Assembly: GCA_964541525.1 (NCBI GenBank)
Contig: CAZIQF010000016.1
Coordinates: forward strand, 1 to 39,038
Length of the DNA: 39,038 nucleotides
DNA from: UBA1737 sp964541525
GTDB taxonomy: Bacteria > Bacillota_I > Bacilli_A > ML615J-28 > CAG-313
Reading direction: 5' to 3'
Below, piece after piece: positions 1-8,267 of this stretch. The stretch's first letter is position 1. Every line of letters begins with the position of its first letter. The position numbers and the translations under genes were made by a program. The notes under the pieces were generated by a model. The model searched no databases and had not been told where the DNA came from. It worked only from the letters and a program-made list of their open reading frames with translations.

Positions 1-1
1 T

Positions 2-49
2 AAATATTATCGTAAAGAATTACAAAATAATTATGCTTATGTTTCTTAA
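2..49 (+). CDS. possible 3' end of an upstream gene (partial)
   Basis: One frame is open from the window edge for 15 codons and reads KYYRKELQNNYAYVS before a TAA at 47-49. A strong rightward terminator follows 32 bases later, which is what one expects at the end of a rightward gene. Too little is visible to name a product, and the other two frames cannot be excluded because the stretch is short and AT-rich. Confidence 0.3.
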   Translation, partial: KYYRKELQNNYAYVS

Positions 50-80
50 TTTTTTGTAAAATTGCAAAGTTATTGACAGA

Positions 81-112
81 AAAATCCGACTAGAAATGGT
101 CGGATTTTTTTT
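81..112. terminator. bidirectional rho-independent terminator
   Basis: A 10-bp perfect stem (AAAATCCGAC / GTCGGATTTT, loop of 8) is followed by a run of T on the + strand and, because the left arm starts with A, by five T on the - strand. It can end the gene entering from the left edge and also stop the leftward aromatic operon, whose last gene ends about 150 bases to the right. Between 113 and 261 I see no gene; only a weak CCCTA/TAGGG hairpin at 175-194 without a T-run. Confidence 0.85.
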
Positions 113-261
113 GACCCTAGAGTTCTTCATAGAGTTAAAAAATCTAAGTATCTCCATAGGTGTAATTACTGGAACCCTAAACTAACTCATAGGGCCAATA
201 TTTTATGATTAATAATGTGATTTCACCATAAAACAACAAGAAATCTTACAAAACCTATCCT

Positions 262-1293
262 TTATTTTCTTAATTCTGCAAGTTCTAAGATTAATTTTTC
301 AGTCTTTTCCCAACCTAAGCATGGGTCAGTAATTGATTTACCATAAACACCATCTAACGGTTTTTGGCAACCATCTTCTAAATATGATTCAATCATTAGT
401 CCTTTAACGACTTTATAAATATCATTAGAATGTCTTGTACTATGCAAAACTTCTTTAGCAATTCTAATTTGTGCCTCATACTTTTTATTTGAATTAGCAT
501 GATTACAGTCAACAATAACTGCTGGATTCAAATAATTAGTTTCATCATAAATTTCACATAATGCACTTAAATCTTCATAGTGATAGTTTGGATGTGATTG
601 TCCTTGTTTATTAACATATCCTCGCAAAATTGCATGGGCATAAGGATTACCTAAACTTTCAACTTCCCAACCACGATAAATAAATGTATGTGAACTTTGT
701 GCAGCTTTAATTGAATTAAGCATTACCGATAAATCTCCACTCGTTGGATTTTTCATTCCGACTGGAATATCTAACCCACTTGCAGTTAAACGATGGCCTT
801 GATTTTCAACTGATCTTGCCCCTACTGCAACATATGATAATAAGTCAGATAAATAACGATGATTTTCTGGATATAGCATTTCATCAGCACAAGAAAAACC
901 AGTTTCATTAATCGCACGCATATGTAATTTTCTAATAGCAATTAAACCCTTTAACATATCTGGATTTTGGTTAGGATTAGGTTGATGTAACATGCCTTTA
1001 TATCCAGCACCAGTTGTACGCGGTTTATTGGTATAAATACGGGGAATAATCACAATTTTTTCTCTTACTTGTTCTTGGACTTTACGTAATCTTGAAATAT
1101 ATTCAATTACTGCATCTTCTCTATCAGCTGAACATGGTCCAATCACTAAAATTAATTTATCACTTTCACCACTAAAAACCTTTTTTATTTCTTCATCATT
1201 ATGATTTTTAGCAAGCATACCTTCATTAGAAATGGGATACATTTCCTTTATTTCTTTAGGAATTGGTAGCTTTCTTTTAAAATTCATATTCAT
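262..1293 (-). CDS. aroF: 3-deoxy-7-phosphoheptulonate (DAHP) synthase, type I
   Basis: First enzyme of the shikimate pathway: condenses phosphoenolpyruvate with erythrose-4-phosphate to DAHP in the cytoplasm. The 343-residue length and the motifs fit the class I-alpha (AroF/AroG/AroH) family: GPCSAD at 52-57, PRTTGAGYKG at 91-100, GARSVENQGHR at 158-168, PVGMKNPTSGDL around 177-188, the metal-site DCNHANSNK at 262-270 and the C-terminal SITDPCLGWE. There is no fused chorismate mutase, unlike the DAHP synthases of many Bacillus species. It is the last gene of the nine-gene aromatic operon, 14 bases after tyrA, with GGGAGA upstream of the ATG; a second ATG two codons in is possible. Which aromatic amino acid inhibits it cannot be read reliably from the sequence. 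Confidence 0.96.
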   Translation of the reverse strand: MNMNFKRKLPIPKEIKEMYPISNEGMLAKNHNDEEIKKVFSGESDKLILVIGPCSADREDAVIEYISRLRKVQEQVREKIVIIPRIYTNKPRTTGAGYKGMLHQPNPNQNPDMLKGLIAIRKLHMRAINETGFSCADEMLYPENHRYLSDLLSYVAVGARSVENQGHRLTASGLDIPVGMKNPTSGDLSVMLNSIKAAQSSHTFIYRGWEVESLGNPYAHAILRGYVNKQGQSHPNYHYEDLSALCEIYDETNYLNPAVIVDCNHANSNKKYEAQIRIAKEVLHSTRHSNDIYKVVKGLMIESYLEDGCQKPLDGVYGKSITDPCLGWEKTEKLILELAELRK

Positions 1294-1307
1294 AATTATG
1301 CTCTCCC

Positions 1308-2162
1308 TTATTTATCAAATTTTTTTCGTCTTTCAGTTGATAATCGCATTATTGTTTTTAACTCACCTGTATCTTCGTTTTCTAATGCAATTTTAATCTT
1401 TTTAAATTGTTCTAAAAATAAATCCATTTGAGATAATAATTCTTTTTTATTCATTAAAAATAGTTCAGTCCACATATTTTCATTAATTCTTGCAATACGT
1501 GTTAAATCTCGAAATGAGTCACCAGTATAAGCAGCCATATGATCACAATCTTTACATGTCATTAGTGCTACTGCAATACAATGAGTAAGTTGCGATAAAA
1601 AACCAATCATCTCATCATGTGCTTCTGGTGAGAGTGTTACAATGTTTTTAAATTTTAGTACTTCACCAATACTGCGTACAAGGCAAACTCCCTCATCTGT
1701 ATTTTTATCCGTTGGTGTAACAATATAATTAGCATTGATAAAAATCGAATCATCACTATTTTGAACACCACTTACTTCACGCCCAGCCATCGGATGTGCC
1801 CCGATAAATTCTAAATCACTTCGTAAAATGGTTTGAATTTCATTCGTAATTGAACTTTTAACTCCCGTAACATCGGTAATTTTTGCATTATGCTTAATAT
1901 CTTTTTGATATGTTTTAATCCATTCGATGAATGTTTTGGGGTACAAAGCGGAAATGATTAAATCAAATTTGCCAATAAAATTAGCATCCGGAACACTCTT
2001 TCCCTCTTTAATCATCTGATGTTCAATCGCATAATCAATTGCTTCTGCATTTAAATCAATCGCTGAAACATCATATCCAGCTTTTGATAATCCCATTGCA
2101 TAAGAACCGCCGATTAAGCCTAATCCGACAATTAATATTTTTAAATCTTTAGTTAATACCAT
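1308..2162 (-). CDS. tyrA: prephenate dehydrogenase
   Basis: Oxidative decarboxylation of prephenate to 4-hydroxyphenylpyruvate, the tyrosine branch. The protein opens with a Rossmann dinucleotide motif, GLGLIGG at residues 13-19, and carries the family signature GAHPMAGRE in mid-protein, followed by the helical dimerisation half containing SQLTHCIAVAL and FRDLTRIA. At 284 residues it is a minimal TyrA: there is no chorismate mutase domain at the N-terminus and no ACT domain at the C-terminus, so tyrosine feedback through an ACT domain is not expected. The start overlaps the end of aroA by 14 bases, with a GAGGT ribosome site 6 bases before the ATG, which implies translational coupling. An arogenate-specific variant is possible but cannot be told apart here. 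Confidence 0.94.
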   Translation of the reverse strand: MVLTKDLKILIVGLGLIGGSYAMGLSKAGYDVSAIDLNAEAIDYAIEHQMIKEGKSVPDANFIGKFDLIISALYPKTFIEWIKTYQKDIKHNAKITDVTGVKSSITNEIQTILRSDLEFIGAHPMAGREVSGVQNSDDSIFINANYIVTPTDKNTDEGVCLVRSIGEVLKFKNIVTLSPEAHDEMIGFLSQLTHCIAVALMTCKDCDHMAAYTGDSFRDLTRIARINENMWTELFLMNKKELLSQMDLFLEQFKKIKIALENEDTGELKTIMRLSTERRKKFDK

Positions 2163-3357
2163 CTTCTACCTCGATTCCTAGTTGTTTAATTTTTTCAAAA
2201 AATGTCGGAAAGCTTTTATTAACCGCTTCACTACCATTGATTGTTCCACCAAAAACAGATGAAATAACAACTAACGACATTAAAATTCGATGATCGTTAT
2301 GCGATTCTAAAACAACATCGGGACTTTTTAAACACTTTTTTTCAACAATAACTTCATTATCAAATACTTGATATGTACAACCAAATTTGGCTAATTCTGC
2401 TAACATATCTAAAACCCGATTACTTTCTTTAATAACTAGTCTTTTTGTTCCAATAAAATGAGCTCCATTAAAAATGGTTGCCATCGTAAAAAGAATCGGT
2501 CCTAAATCAATACAATTGGCAATATCAATTGTTGGGCATCCGGACTTTAATAACGGAAAATAACTTTGATAAATTTTATCGCCTTGGATGCTATCTGAAT
2601 TTAAACCATTAATTACAACATCTCCACCTAAATAATTAAATGCATCTAAAAAAGCTGCATTAGAGTAATCACCTTCAACAATTAAGTTGTTACTACAATA
2701 TTGTTGATTACCTTTAATCTTAAGCAAATTCCCACATTGTTCAATTTCAATCTTAAATTTTTTTAAAACATCAATGGTCATATTAATATATCCGCTACTT
2801 TCAATTGGCGGAATAATCTCAACAATACTATCAGTCTTTAATAAAGGTAAACTGAATAACAAGCCCGTAATAAATTGACTACTAATATTGCCTAATACTC
2901 GATAAATACCACCTTTTAAAGTTCCTTCTAAAATGATTCCCGCTTCGGTTTTTTGGTATTTAATTTCATCCTTAATAAAGATCTCTTCATAAACTGAAAG
3001 TCCACGACTTAATAGTCTTTTCGTTCCCTGGAAAATTAATCTTTTACCAGTTAATAAGGCAATCGGAATCATAAAGCGTAGCGTACTACCACTTTCTAAA
3101 CAATCAAACACTAATTCATCATTTAATTCGTAAGTTTTGGGTTTAACCACAACACGACTATCATCTACTTCAATTAGCGTACCAAGAGCCTTTACTGCAT
3201 TAATCGTTGCAATTATATCTTGACTAAGTTCAATATTATCAATAGTACTGATACCATTCGCTAGTGCGGCGGCAATAATACTTCGATGAGCATAACTTTT
3301 AGATGGTGGTGCAATGACTTTACCTACTGCTACACTTTTTTTTACAACTTTTTGCAT
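2149..3357 (-). CDS. aroA: 3-phosphoshikimate 1-carboxyvinyltransferase (EPSP synthase)
   Basis: Transfers the enolpyruvyl group of PEP to shikimate-3-phosphate. Diagnostic motifs are PPSKSYAHR (17-25), the LESGSTLRFMIP segment around residue 87 that corresponds to the family's LGNAGTA(M/L)R loop, GDYSNAAF in the second domain, and HNDHRILMS near the C-terminus. The length of 402 residues is slightly shorter than the usual 420-430. The loop variant (ESGSTLRF instead of GNAGTAMR) resembles the divergent clostridial or class II-like enzymes. It sits in mid-operon, 26 bases after aroQ, preceded by AAGGAG nine bases before the ATG, and its 3' end overlaps tyrA. Confidence 0.95.
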   Translation of the reverse strand: MQKVVKKSVAVGKVIAPPSKSYAHRSIIAAALANGISTIDNIELSQDIIATINAVKALGTLIEVDDSRVVVKPKTYELNDELVFDCLESGSTLRFMIPIALLTGKRLIFQGTKRLLSRGLSVYEEIFIKDEIKYQKTEAGIILEGTLKGGIYRVLGNISSQFITGLLFSLPLLKTDSIVEIIPPIESSGYINMTIDVLKKFKIEIEQCGNLLKIKGNQQYCSNNLIVEGDYSNAAFLDAFNYLGGDVVINGLNSDSIQGDKIYQSYFPLLKSGCPTIDIANCIDLGPILFTMATIFNGAHFIGTKRLVIKESNRVLDMLAELAKFGCTYQVFDNEVIVEKKCLKSPDVVLESHNDHRILMSLVVISSVFGGTINGSEAVNKSFPTFFEKIKQLGIEVEDGIN

Positions 3358-3383
3358 TCTTGGTATCTCCTTTTTTATTTTTA

Positions 3384-3815
3384 TTATTTATGATTAATTA
3401 GATAGTCAATTGCTTCTAAATAACCATTTAACCCTTTCCCCATAATTGTTGTAACACATGCACTTCTTAAATAACTTTGCATTCTAAATTCCTCTCTTTT
3501 GGTTACATCCGAAATATGGACTTCAACACAAGGAATATTAATGCTTTTTAACGCATCAAGTAATGCGATTGATGTATGGGTATAGGCACCTGGATTAAAG
3601 ACAATCCCATCAATGTGATTAAAATATGCTGCTTGTAAATAATCAACTAAAGTACCCTCATGATTAGATTGTTTAAATTCTACTTCAATTTGTCTTTTTG
3701 CTGCGTATTCTTGAATTAAATTACATAAATCTTCATATGTTTCTTTTCCATAGACTTCAGGTTCCCTAATTCCTAAAAAATTTAAATTAGGACCATTTAA
3801 CACTAATATTTTCAT
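3384..3815 (-). CDS. aroQ: 3-dehydroquinate dehydratase, type II
   Basis: Dehydrates 3-dehydroquinate to 3-dehydroshikimate. At 143 residues it has the size of the dodecameric type II enzyme, not the larger lysine-dependent type I (AroD). Visible motifs are GPNLNFLG (8-15), the catalytic-tyrosine loop EPEVYG (Tyr22), NPGAYTHTS (74-82), and EVHISD with His100 followed by the KREEFR lid (106-111). The gene begins one base after the aroE-aroK stop codon; its ribosome site GGAG overlaps the end of that gene, so the two are very likely coupled. Confidence 0.96.
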   Translation of the reverse strand: MKILVLNGPNLNFLGIREPEVYGKETYEDLCNLIQEYAAKRQIEVEFKQSNHEGTLVDYLQAAYFNHIDGIVFNPGAYTHTSIALLDALKSINIPCVEVHISDVTKREEFRMQSYLRSACVTTIMGKGLNGYLEAIDYLINHK

Positions 3816-3816
3816 T

Positions 3817-5052
3817 TTATTTAAAATCTCCTACTATCTTTTGGATTGCTTCTTCAATTGACTCGTTATTTTCAATAACTACATCACTACCTTCTAGATA
3901 TTTATTATAACGCTCATAATATTTTTTCTTCAACCTTTCATAGTCAGAAGATAACGGACGATCACTTGTTGGCGTTAATAATTCTAATTTACGATCAATA
4001 AAATAAATTTTCCCATTTTGTTTTAATAACTCTAGATTGACATCTCTAGTAATAATTCCACCACCTGTAGAAATGATTAAATTATTTTGTTTGTAAATTT
4101 CGCTAATAACACTTGTTTCAATTTCACGAAATTGATTTTCACCATAAAGGAGAAAATAATCTTTAATTTCCATCTTAACCTTCGCTTTTATTAATTCATC
4201 AGTATCAATAAATTGCTTATGTAAAATTGACTCAAGGACCTTACCAATTGTGGTTTTCCCACAAGATGGCATTCCAATTAAGACTAGATTAGTTTTATTA
4301 TTTTTAATTTGATGATAAATTTCATCAATTAACTTCTTATCACTTGTGGTAGAATTAAAAATGTCATAAGCATAAACAGCTTGTGCTACTAACATATATA
4401 AACCACCACTAGCTTTAATCCCCTTAGCTTTCGCATTAACAATTAGTGATGTCGAAAGAGGGTTATAGATTGCATCAATTACTCCTTCTAATAAATTAAA
4501 TTGATCAATATCAATAATTAAATCTTCATTATGGGGATACATTCCACAAGGAGTAGTATTAATGATAATATTCGCATCCAAATGTGTGGTTAGAGCTTCC
4601 TCATAACTAATTGTATCTGGTTTTTGATTTCTAGATACTAAATAAATTTGACGAGCTTTTAGACATTGGCATACTGCTTTAGCTGTTTTACTAGTTCCAC
4701 CTGTACCTAAAATTAACACTTTTTTATTGGTTAAATCTAATCCTAATTTTAAGATTAAAGCTTTCATCCCATCAAAATCAGTATTATAACCATATAATTT
4801 ACCATCTCGATTCACAACTGTATTAACAGCACCAATTAAAGCGGCATTTGGTGAAATGTAATCCAAATAAGGAATTACCGTTTCTTTATAAGGAATAGTA
4901 ACATTGATTGCAGTGAAATGTCTTTCTAATAGAAATTCATCAATTTCGTTTTTTTTAATTTCTTTTAGTTCATAATCATAGCCACCGATTAATTCATGAA
5001 TTTCTTTTGAAAAACTATGACCTAGTTTTTCACCAATTAATCCATATTTCAT
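3817..5052 (-). CDS. aroE-aroK: fused shikimate dehydrogenase / shikimate kinase
   Basis: Two consecutive pathway enzymes in one 411-residue chain. Residues 1 to about 250 are shikimate dehydrogenase (NADPH reduction of 3-dehydroshikimate): the substrate motif GHSFSKEIH (11-19), catalytic Lys56 in IPYKE, Asp92 in YNTDFDG, and the nucleotide loop GTGGTSKTA (116-124). Residues from about 254 on are shikimate kinase: Walker A GMPSCGKT (260-267), FIDTDE with the metal and shikimate aspartates (281-286), the STGGG motif and the RPLSS lid. Each half is close to full length and the reading frame is uninterrupted, so this is a true fusion rather than a sequencing artefact. It lies 3 bases after aroC and 1 base before aroQ. 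Confidence 0.95.
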   Translation of the reverse strand: MKYGLIGEKLGHSFSKEIHELIGGYDYELKEIKKNEIDEFLLERHFTAINVTIPYKETVIPYLDYISPNAALIGAVNTVVNRDGKLYGYNTDFDGMKALILKLGLDLTNKKVLILGTGGTSKTAKAVCQCLKARQIYLVSRNQKPDTISYEEALTTHLDANIIINTTPCGMYPHNEDLIIDIDQFNLLEGVIDAIYNPLSTSLIVNAKAKGIKASGGLYMLVAQAVYAYDIFNSTTSDKKLIDEIYHQIKNNKTNLVLIGMPSCGKTTIGKVLESILHKQFIDTDELIKAKVKMEIKDYFLLYGENQFREIETSVISEIYKQNNLIISTGGGIITRDVNLELLKQNGKIYFIDRKLELLTPTSDRPLSSDYERLKKKYYERYNKYLEGSDVVIENNESIEEAIQKIVGDFK

Positions 5053-5055
5053 ATG

Positions 5056-6150
5056 CTACTCCTTGTTAAAATAATCTTGACCAAACTTTTGGATTAATAA
5101 ATCACAAATAACAATTGATACTAGTGATGTAACAACCACACAAATTCTTCTAATAATTGCTGGATCATGACGCCCAACTAATTCTAAACTCGTATTTTCA
5201 TTTTTAATAAAATTGATTGTTTGTTGCTTTTGGCCAATTGAAGGTGTCGGTTTGACCGCCATATTAAAGATGACCGGCATGCCATTAGTAATTCCACCAT
5301 TAATTCCACCATTATGATTAGTTAAAGTAACAACCTTGTTATTTTCATTAATCATAAAGGCATCATTAGCCTCAGAACCTAACATTTCACTAAAATTAAA
5401 TCCTGCACCAAATTCAACACCTTTAATTCCACCAATGGAAAATAACGCATTGGCGAGAACACCCTCCATTGAATCAAACCAAGGATCACCTAATCCAATT
5501 GGAAGATTACAAATCGCAGTTTGAATAATCCCACCGATTGAATCATGACTTTCTGCCGCTTTCAACATTTCCGCTTCAATTTGCATCTCAATGTTATCAA
5601 TTACCGGTAAATCTTTACTATTAACAATTTTTATTTCTGCTTCAACATTTTTAAAATTTTGATCAGTAACATTACCGCATTTAAGAATATGAGTTCCAAT
5701 CAATGTTTGTTTTTCTTCAAGTAACTTTTGACAAATTGCACCCAAGAAAACAATTGGTGTAGTAAGACGACCTGAAAAGTGACCACCACCTCGATAATCT
5801 TCAAACCCATGATATTTAAGATGAGCCACATAATCAGCATGTGAAGGACGAGCGATACCATAATTGCGTTCATAATCGCTACTTTTGATATTTTGATTTT
5901 CAATTATCACACAAATTGGAGCACCAGTGGTATAACCATTAAAAACACCACTAATAATCTGATATTGATCAGTTTCTACTCTTGGCGTTTCCTTTTTTCC
6001 CTTTGGTCTTCTTTTCCGAAGTTGTTCTTGGATAAATGCTTCATCAATTTTAACTCCCGCTGGAAATCCATCTAAAACGGCACCAATAGCTGGTCCATGA
6101 CTTTCACCAAAAAGCGTTAAAATTATATTTTTACCAATGGAATTTTTCAT
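5056..6150 (-). CDS. aroC: chorismate synthase
   Basis: Removes phosphate from EPSP to give chorismate, using reduced FMN. All three family signatures are present: GESHGPAIGAVLDGFPAG at the N-terminus, the central RPSHADY with GGGHFSGRLT, and the C-terminal NHNGGINGGITNGMPV plus GRHDPAI. Length 364 residues is typical. It starts 2 bases after the aroB stop and is followed by aroE-aroK after 3 bases. Several antisense open frames inside it carry no recognisable protein and are disregarded. Confidence 0.97.
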   Translation of the reverse strand: MKNSIGKNIILTLFGESHGPAIGAVLDGFPAGVKIDEAFIQEQLRKRRPKGKKETPRVETDQYQIISGVFNGYTTGAPICVIIENQNIKSSDYERNYGIARPSHADYVAHLKYHGFEDYRGGGHFSGRLTTPIVFLGAICQKLLEEKQTLIGTHILKCGNVTDQNFKNVEAEIKIVNSKDLPVIDNIEMQIEAEMLKAAESHDSIGGIIQTAICNLPIGLGDPWFDSMEGVLANALFSIGGIKGVEFGAGFNFSEMLGSEANDAFMINENNKVVTLTNHNGGINGGITNGMPVIFNMAVKPTPSIGQKQQTINFIKNENTSLELVGRHDPAIIRRICVVVTSLVSIVICDLLIQKFGQDYFNKE

Positions 6151-6152
6151 AT

Positions 6153-7160
6153 CTATTTTCCTCCATTTAATCGGTTTATTACAAAATCTAAATTAACTTT
6201 CTTAATTTCAAAGCTACCTATTGCTTCAACATAAATAATTGAAATTTCTTTACCTACCATTTTTTTATCATGAATCAAATACTGATTAAGCAGTGTTTCA
6301 CTTAACTCTACTTTTGTTGGCAAGCCATATTTCTTAAGCACTAATTCTAATTCCGATTTAACTACATCAGAACACATATAAAGCATGCCTAGTCCAACAC
6401 ATTCACCATGATATAGCGATTCAAAATAACAGCTTTCAATGACATGACCAATCGTATGACCAAAGTTTAATACCTTGCGTAGACCTAATTCTTTTGGATC
6501 AGTTTCAACAACTTGTTTTTTGATCTTTAGTGCTTCAACGATGATTGTTTCAATATCTTCTGGCAAAGATTGAGAATTTTTGATTAGATTAAATAATGTT
6601 TGGTTACAAGTGACTGCCATTTTGATTGCTTCAGCTAATCCTGCCATTAATAATCTATTATTTAATGTTTTAAGTGTATTTGGATCAATAATGACTTTTT
6701 TTGGTTGATAAAACGCGCCAACTATATTTTTAATATTTCCCATATTAATAGCGGTTTTACCACCAATTGATGAATCAACTTGAGCAAGTAGCGTTGTCGG
6801 AATATTATAAAAATCAATTCCACGCATATAAGATGCTGCCACAAATCCCGCTAAATCACCAACGACACCACCACCTACTGCGATAATACAGTCAGTTCTA
6901 ACAAATGATTTTTCAATTAAAAAGTTTAAAATCGCATAATAGTTATCAAAACTTTTATTTGCTTCCCCACTTTCAATTTGATAAATATAAGCAGTTTCAC
7001 ATTGGCGATAAACAGTTTGAACATAAGCACTTGGAACTAAAGCATCAGTGACAATTAAAACTTTACGTTTTAAATTAAGATATTTTTCAACCCGTTCAAG
7101 TGCATTTCTTTCAACAATAATCTCATATGGATTATCTTTAATATTAACTGATAAAATCAT
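6153..7160 (-). CDS. aroB: 3-dehydroquinate synthase
   Basis: Converts DAHP to 3-dehydroquinate using NAD and a divalent metal. Motifs: GGGVVGDLAGFVAASYMRG, IPTTLLAQVDSSIGGKTAIN, KNIVGAFYQP, the metal-binding LNFGHTIGH and a later H in YHGECV. The frame is open to a GTG at 7169, but GAGGTG lies 7 bases before the ATG at 7160 and overlaps that GTG, so I choose the ATG (335 residues, close to the usual 340-360). It follows pheA by 15 bases. Confidence 0.95.
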   Translation of the reverse strand: MILSVNIKDNPYEIIVERNALERVEKYLNLKRKVLIVTDALVPSAYVQTVYRQCETAYIYQIESGEANKSFDNYYAILNFLIEKSFVRTDCIIAVGGGVVGDLAGFVAASYMRGIDFYNIPTTLLAQVDSSIGGKTAINMGNIKNIVGAFYQPKKVIIDPNTLKTLNNRLLMAGLAEAIKMAVTCNQTLFNLIKNSQSLPEDIETIIVEALKIKKQVVETDPKELGLRKVLNFGHTIGHVIESCYFESLYHGECVGLGMLYMCSDVVKSELELVLKKYGLPTKVELSETLLNQYLIHDKKMVGKEISIIYVEAIGSFEIKKVNLDFVINRLNGGK

Positions 7161-7175
7161 TTTAATCACCTCAAA

Positions 7176-8267
7176 TTATTTATTAGATTGATAAGTTCCT
7201 ACTAACTTTAACCTATCACAGACTGTTGTTAATTGTCTTAACATATCTTGACCATCTGGAGTATTAATATTACCATCAAGTTCAACAAAGAAGTAATAAT
7301 TCCACATTAATTCTTTCATTGGACGACTTTTTAAATTACGCATGTTAAAGCCGTGTGAACCAATAATATTTAATGTTTTCGCAAGTGCACCAGCTTCATT
7401 TTTAACCGTAAACACGAGAATAAAATGTTCACCCATTTTATTAGTACTTACAGGAAGATTTTGGGCTTTCGAGAATGCTGCAAATCGCGTTGTATTATTA
7501 CGACTAGCATTAATATTGGTTTCAATAACTTTTAATCCATATAATGAAGCAGTTTCATGTGATGCAATCGCAGCAATTTTATTACTATTTGCTGTTGCCA
7601 CCATCTTAGCTGCAACCGCCGTATTAGTAGCTTCAACTTCTTCAAAATTATGACTCTTAATGTATTTACTACATTGAGCAAGTGCTTGTGGATGACTATA
7701 AACCGTTTTGATTGTATCTAAAGTTGCACCTTCTACTGCAATCAAATTATGAACTACATCTAATTCAATCATTTGATTAATCGATAATGATCCAGAAAAC
7801 ACTAAATCCATAACGCTACCAACATCACCTGCATAACTATTTTCAATCGGTAAAACCACCACATCACAATCACCATTTTCACATGCATGATAAGCAACAT
7901 CAAAATCAGGATAAGCAATTAAATTGGCAGTCGGAAACATCTTTTTACACGCAATATACGCAAATGCACCTTCAACTCCACTATATCCAACTTTTAATCC
8001 TGACATAATCCGATATTGATATTGTTTTGAAATATTCATTACATCTTTTAAAAAATTGATATAATATTCTCTTAAAGTGATATCCGCAATTAATTCTGAA
8101 TTTTTATTAATCACTTCTTGTTCTCTTAATGCATCATAAATAGGTAATGCATGTTCCATTTTATGTAAAGCAACTTCTTTACTGGCTTTCATTCTTTCAA
8201 TAAATAATTCAGCCATTTGTTGATCAATCTGATTAATCTTCTTTCTTGCTTCATCTAATTTAGCCAT
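7176..8267 (-). CDS. pheA: bifunctional chorismate mutase / prephenate dehydratase
   Basis: Makes phenylpyruvate from chorismate in two steps. Residues 1-90 form an AroQ-type chorismate mutase helix bundle (IDQQMAELFIERMKASKEV, with the acid and basic residues expected). Residues about 90-270 are prephenate dehydratase, with the NNTTRFAAFS catalytic motif. Residues about 280-360 are an ACT domain (GALAKTLNIIGSHGFNMRNL followed by LKSRP), which normally senses phenylalanine, so this is probably the feedback-controlled step of the operon. Because tyrA lacks a mutase domain, this is the only chorismate mutase in the operon and would have to feed both branches. The 5' end overlaps the aminotransferase gene by 8 bases. 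Confidence 0.96.
   Translation of the reverse strand: MAKLDEARKKINQIDQQMAELFIERMKASKEVALHKMEHALPIYDALREQEVINKNSELIADITLREYYINFLKDVMNISKQYQYRIMSGLKVGYSGVEGAFAYIACKKMFPTANLIAYPDFDVAYHACENGDCDVVVLPIENSYAGDVGSVMDLVFSGSLSINQMIELDVVHNLIAVEGATLDTIKTVYSHPQALAQCSKYIKSHNFEEVEATNTAVAAKMVATANSNKIAAIASHETASLYGLKVIETNINASRNNTTRFAAFSKAQNLPVSTNKMGEHFILVFTVKNEAGALAKTLNIIGSHGFNMRNLKSRPMKELMWNYYFFVELDGNINTPDGQDMLRQLTTVCDRLKLVGTYQSNK

Noticed and set aside
113..261. Extra gene or terminator downstream of DAHP synthase
   Set aside because: No frame of useful length; the CCCTA/TAGGG hairpin (175-194) lacks a T-run in either direction.
7342..7653. A 103-codon open frame on the + strand
   Set aside because: Antisense shadow of the ACT and dehydratase domains of pheA.
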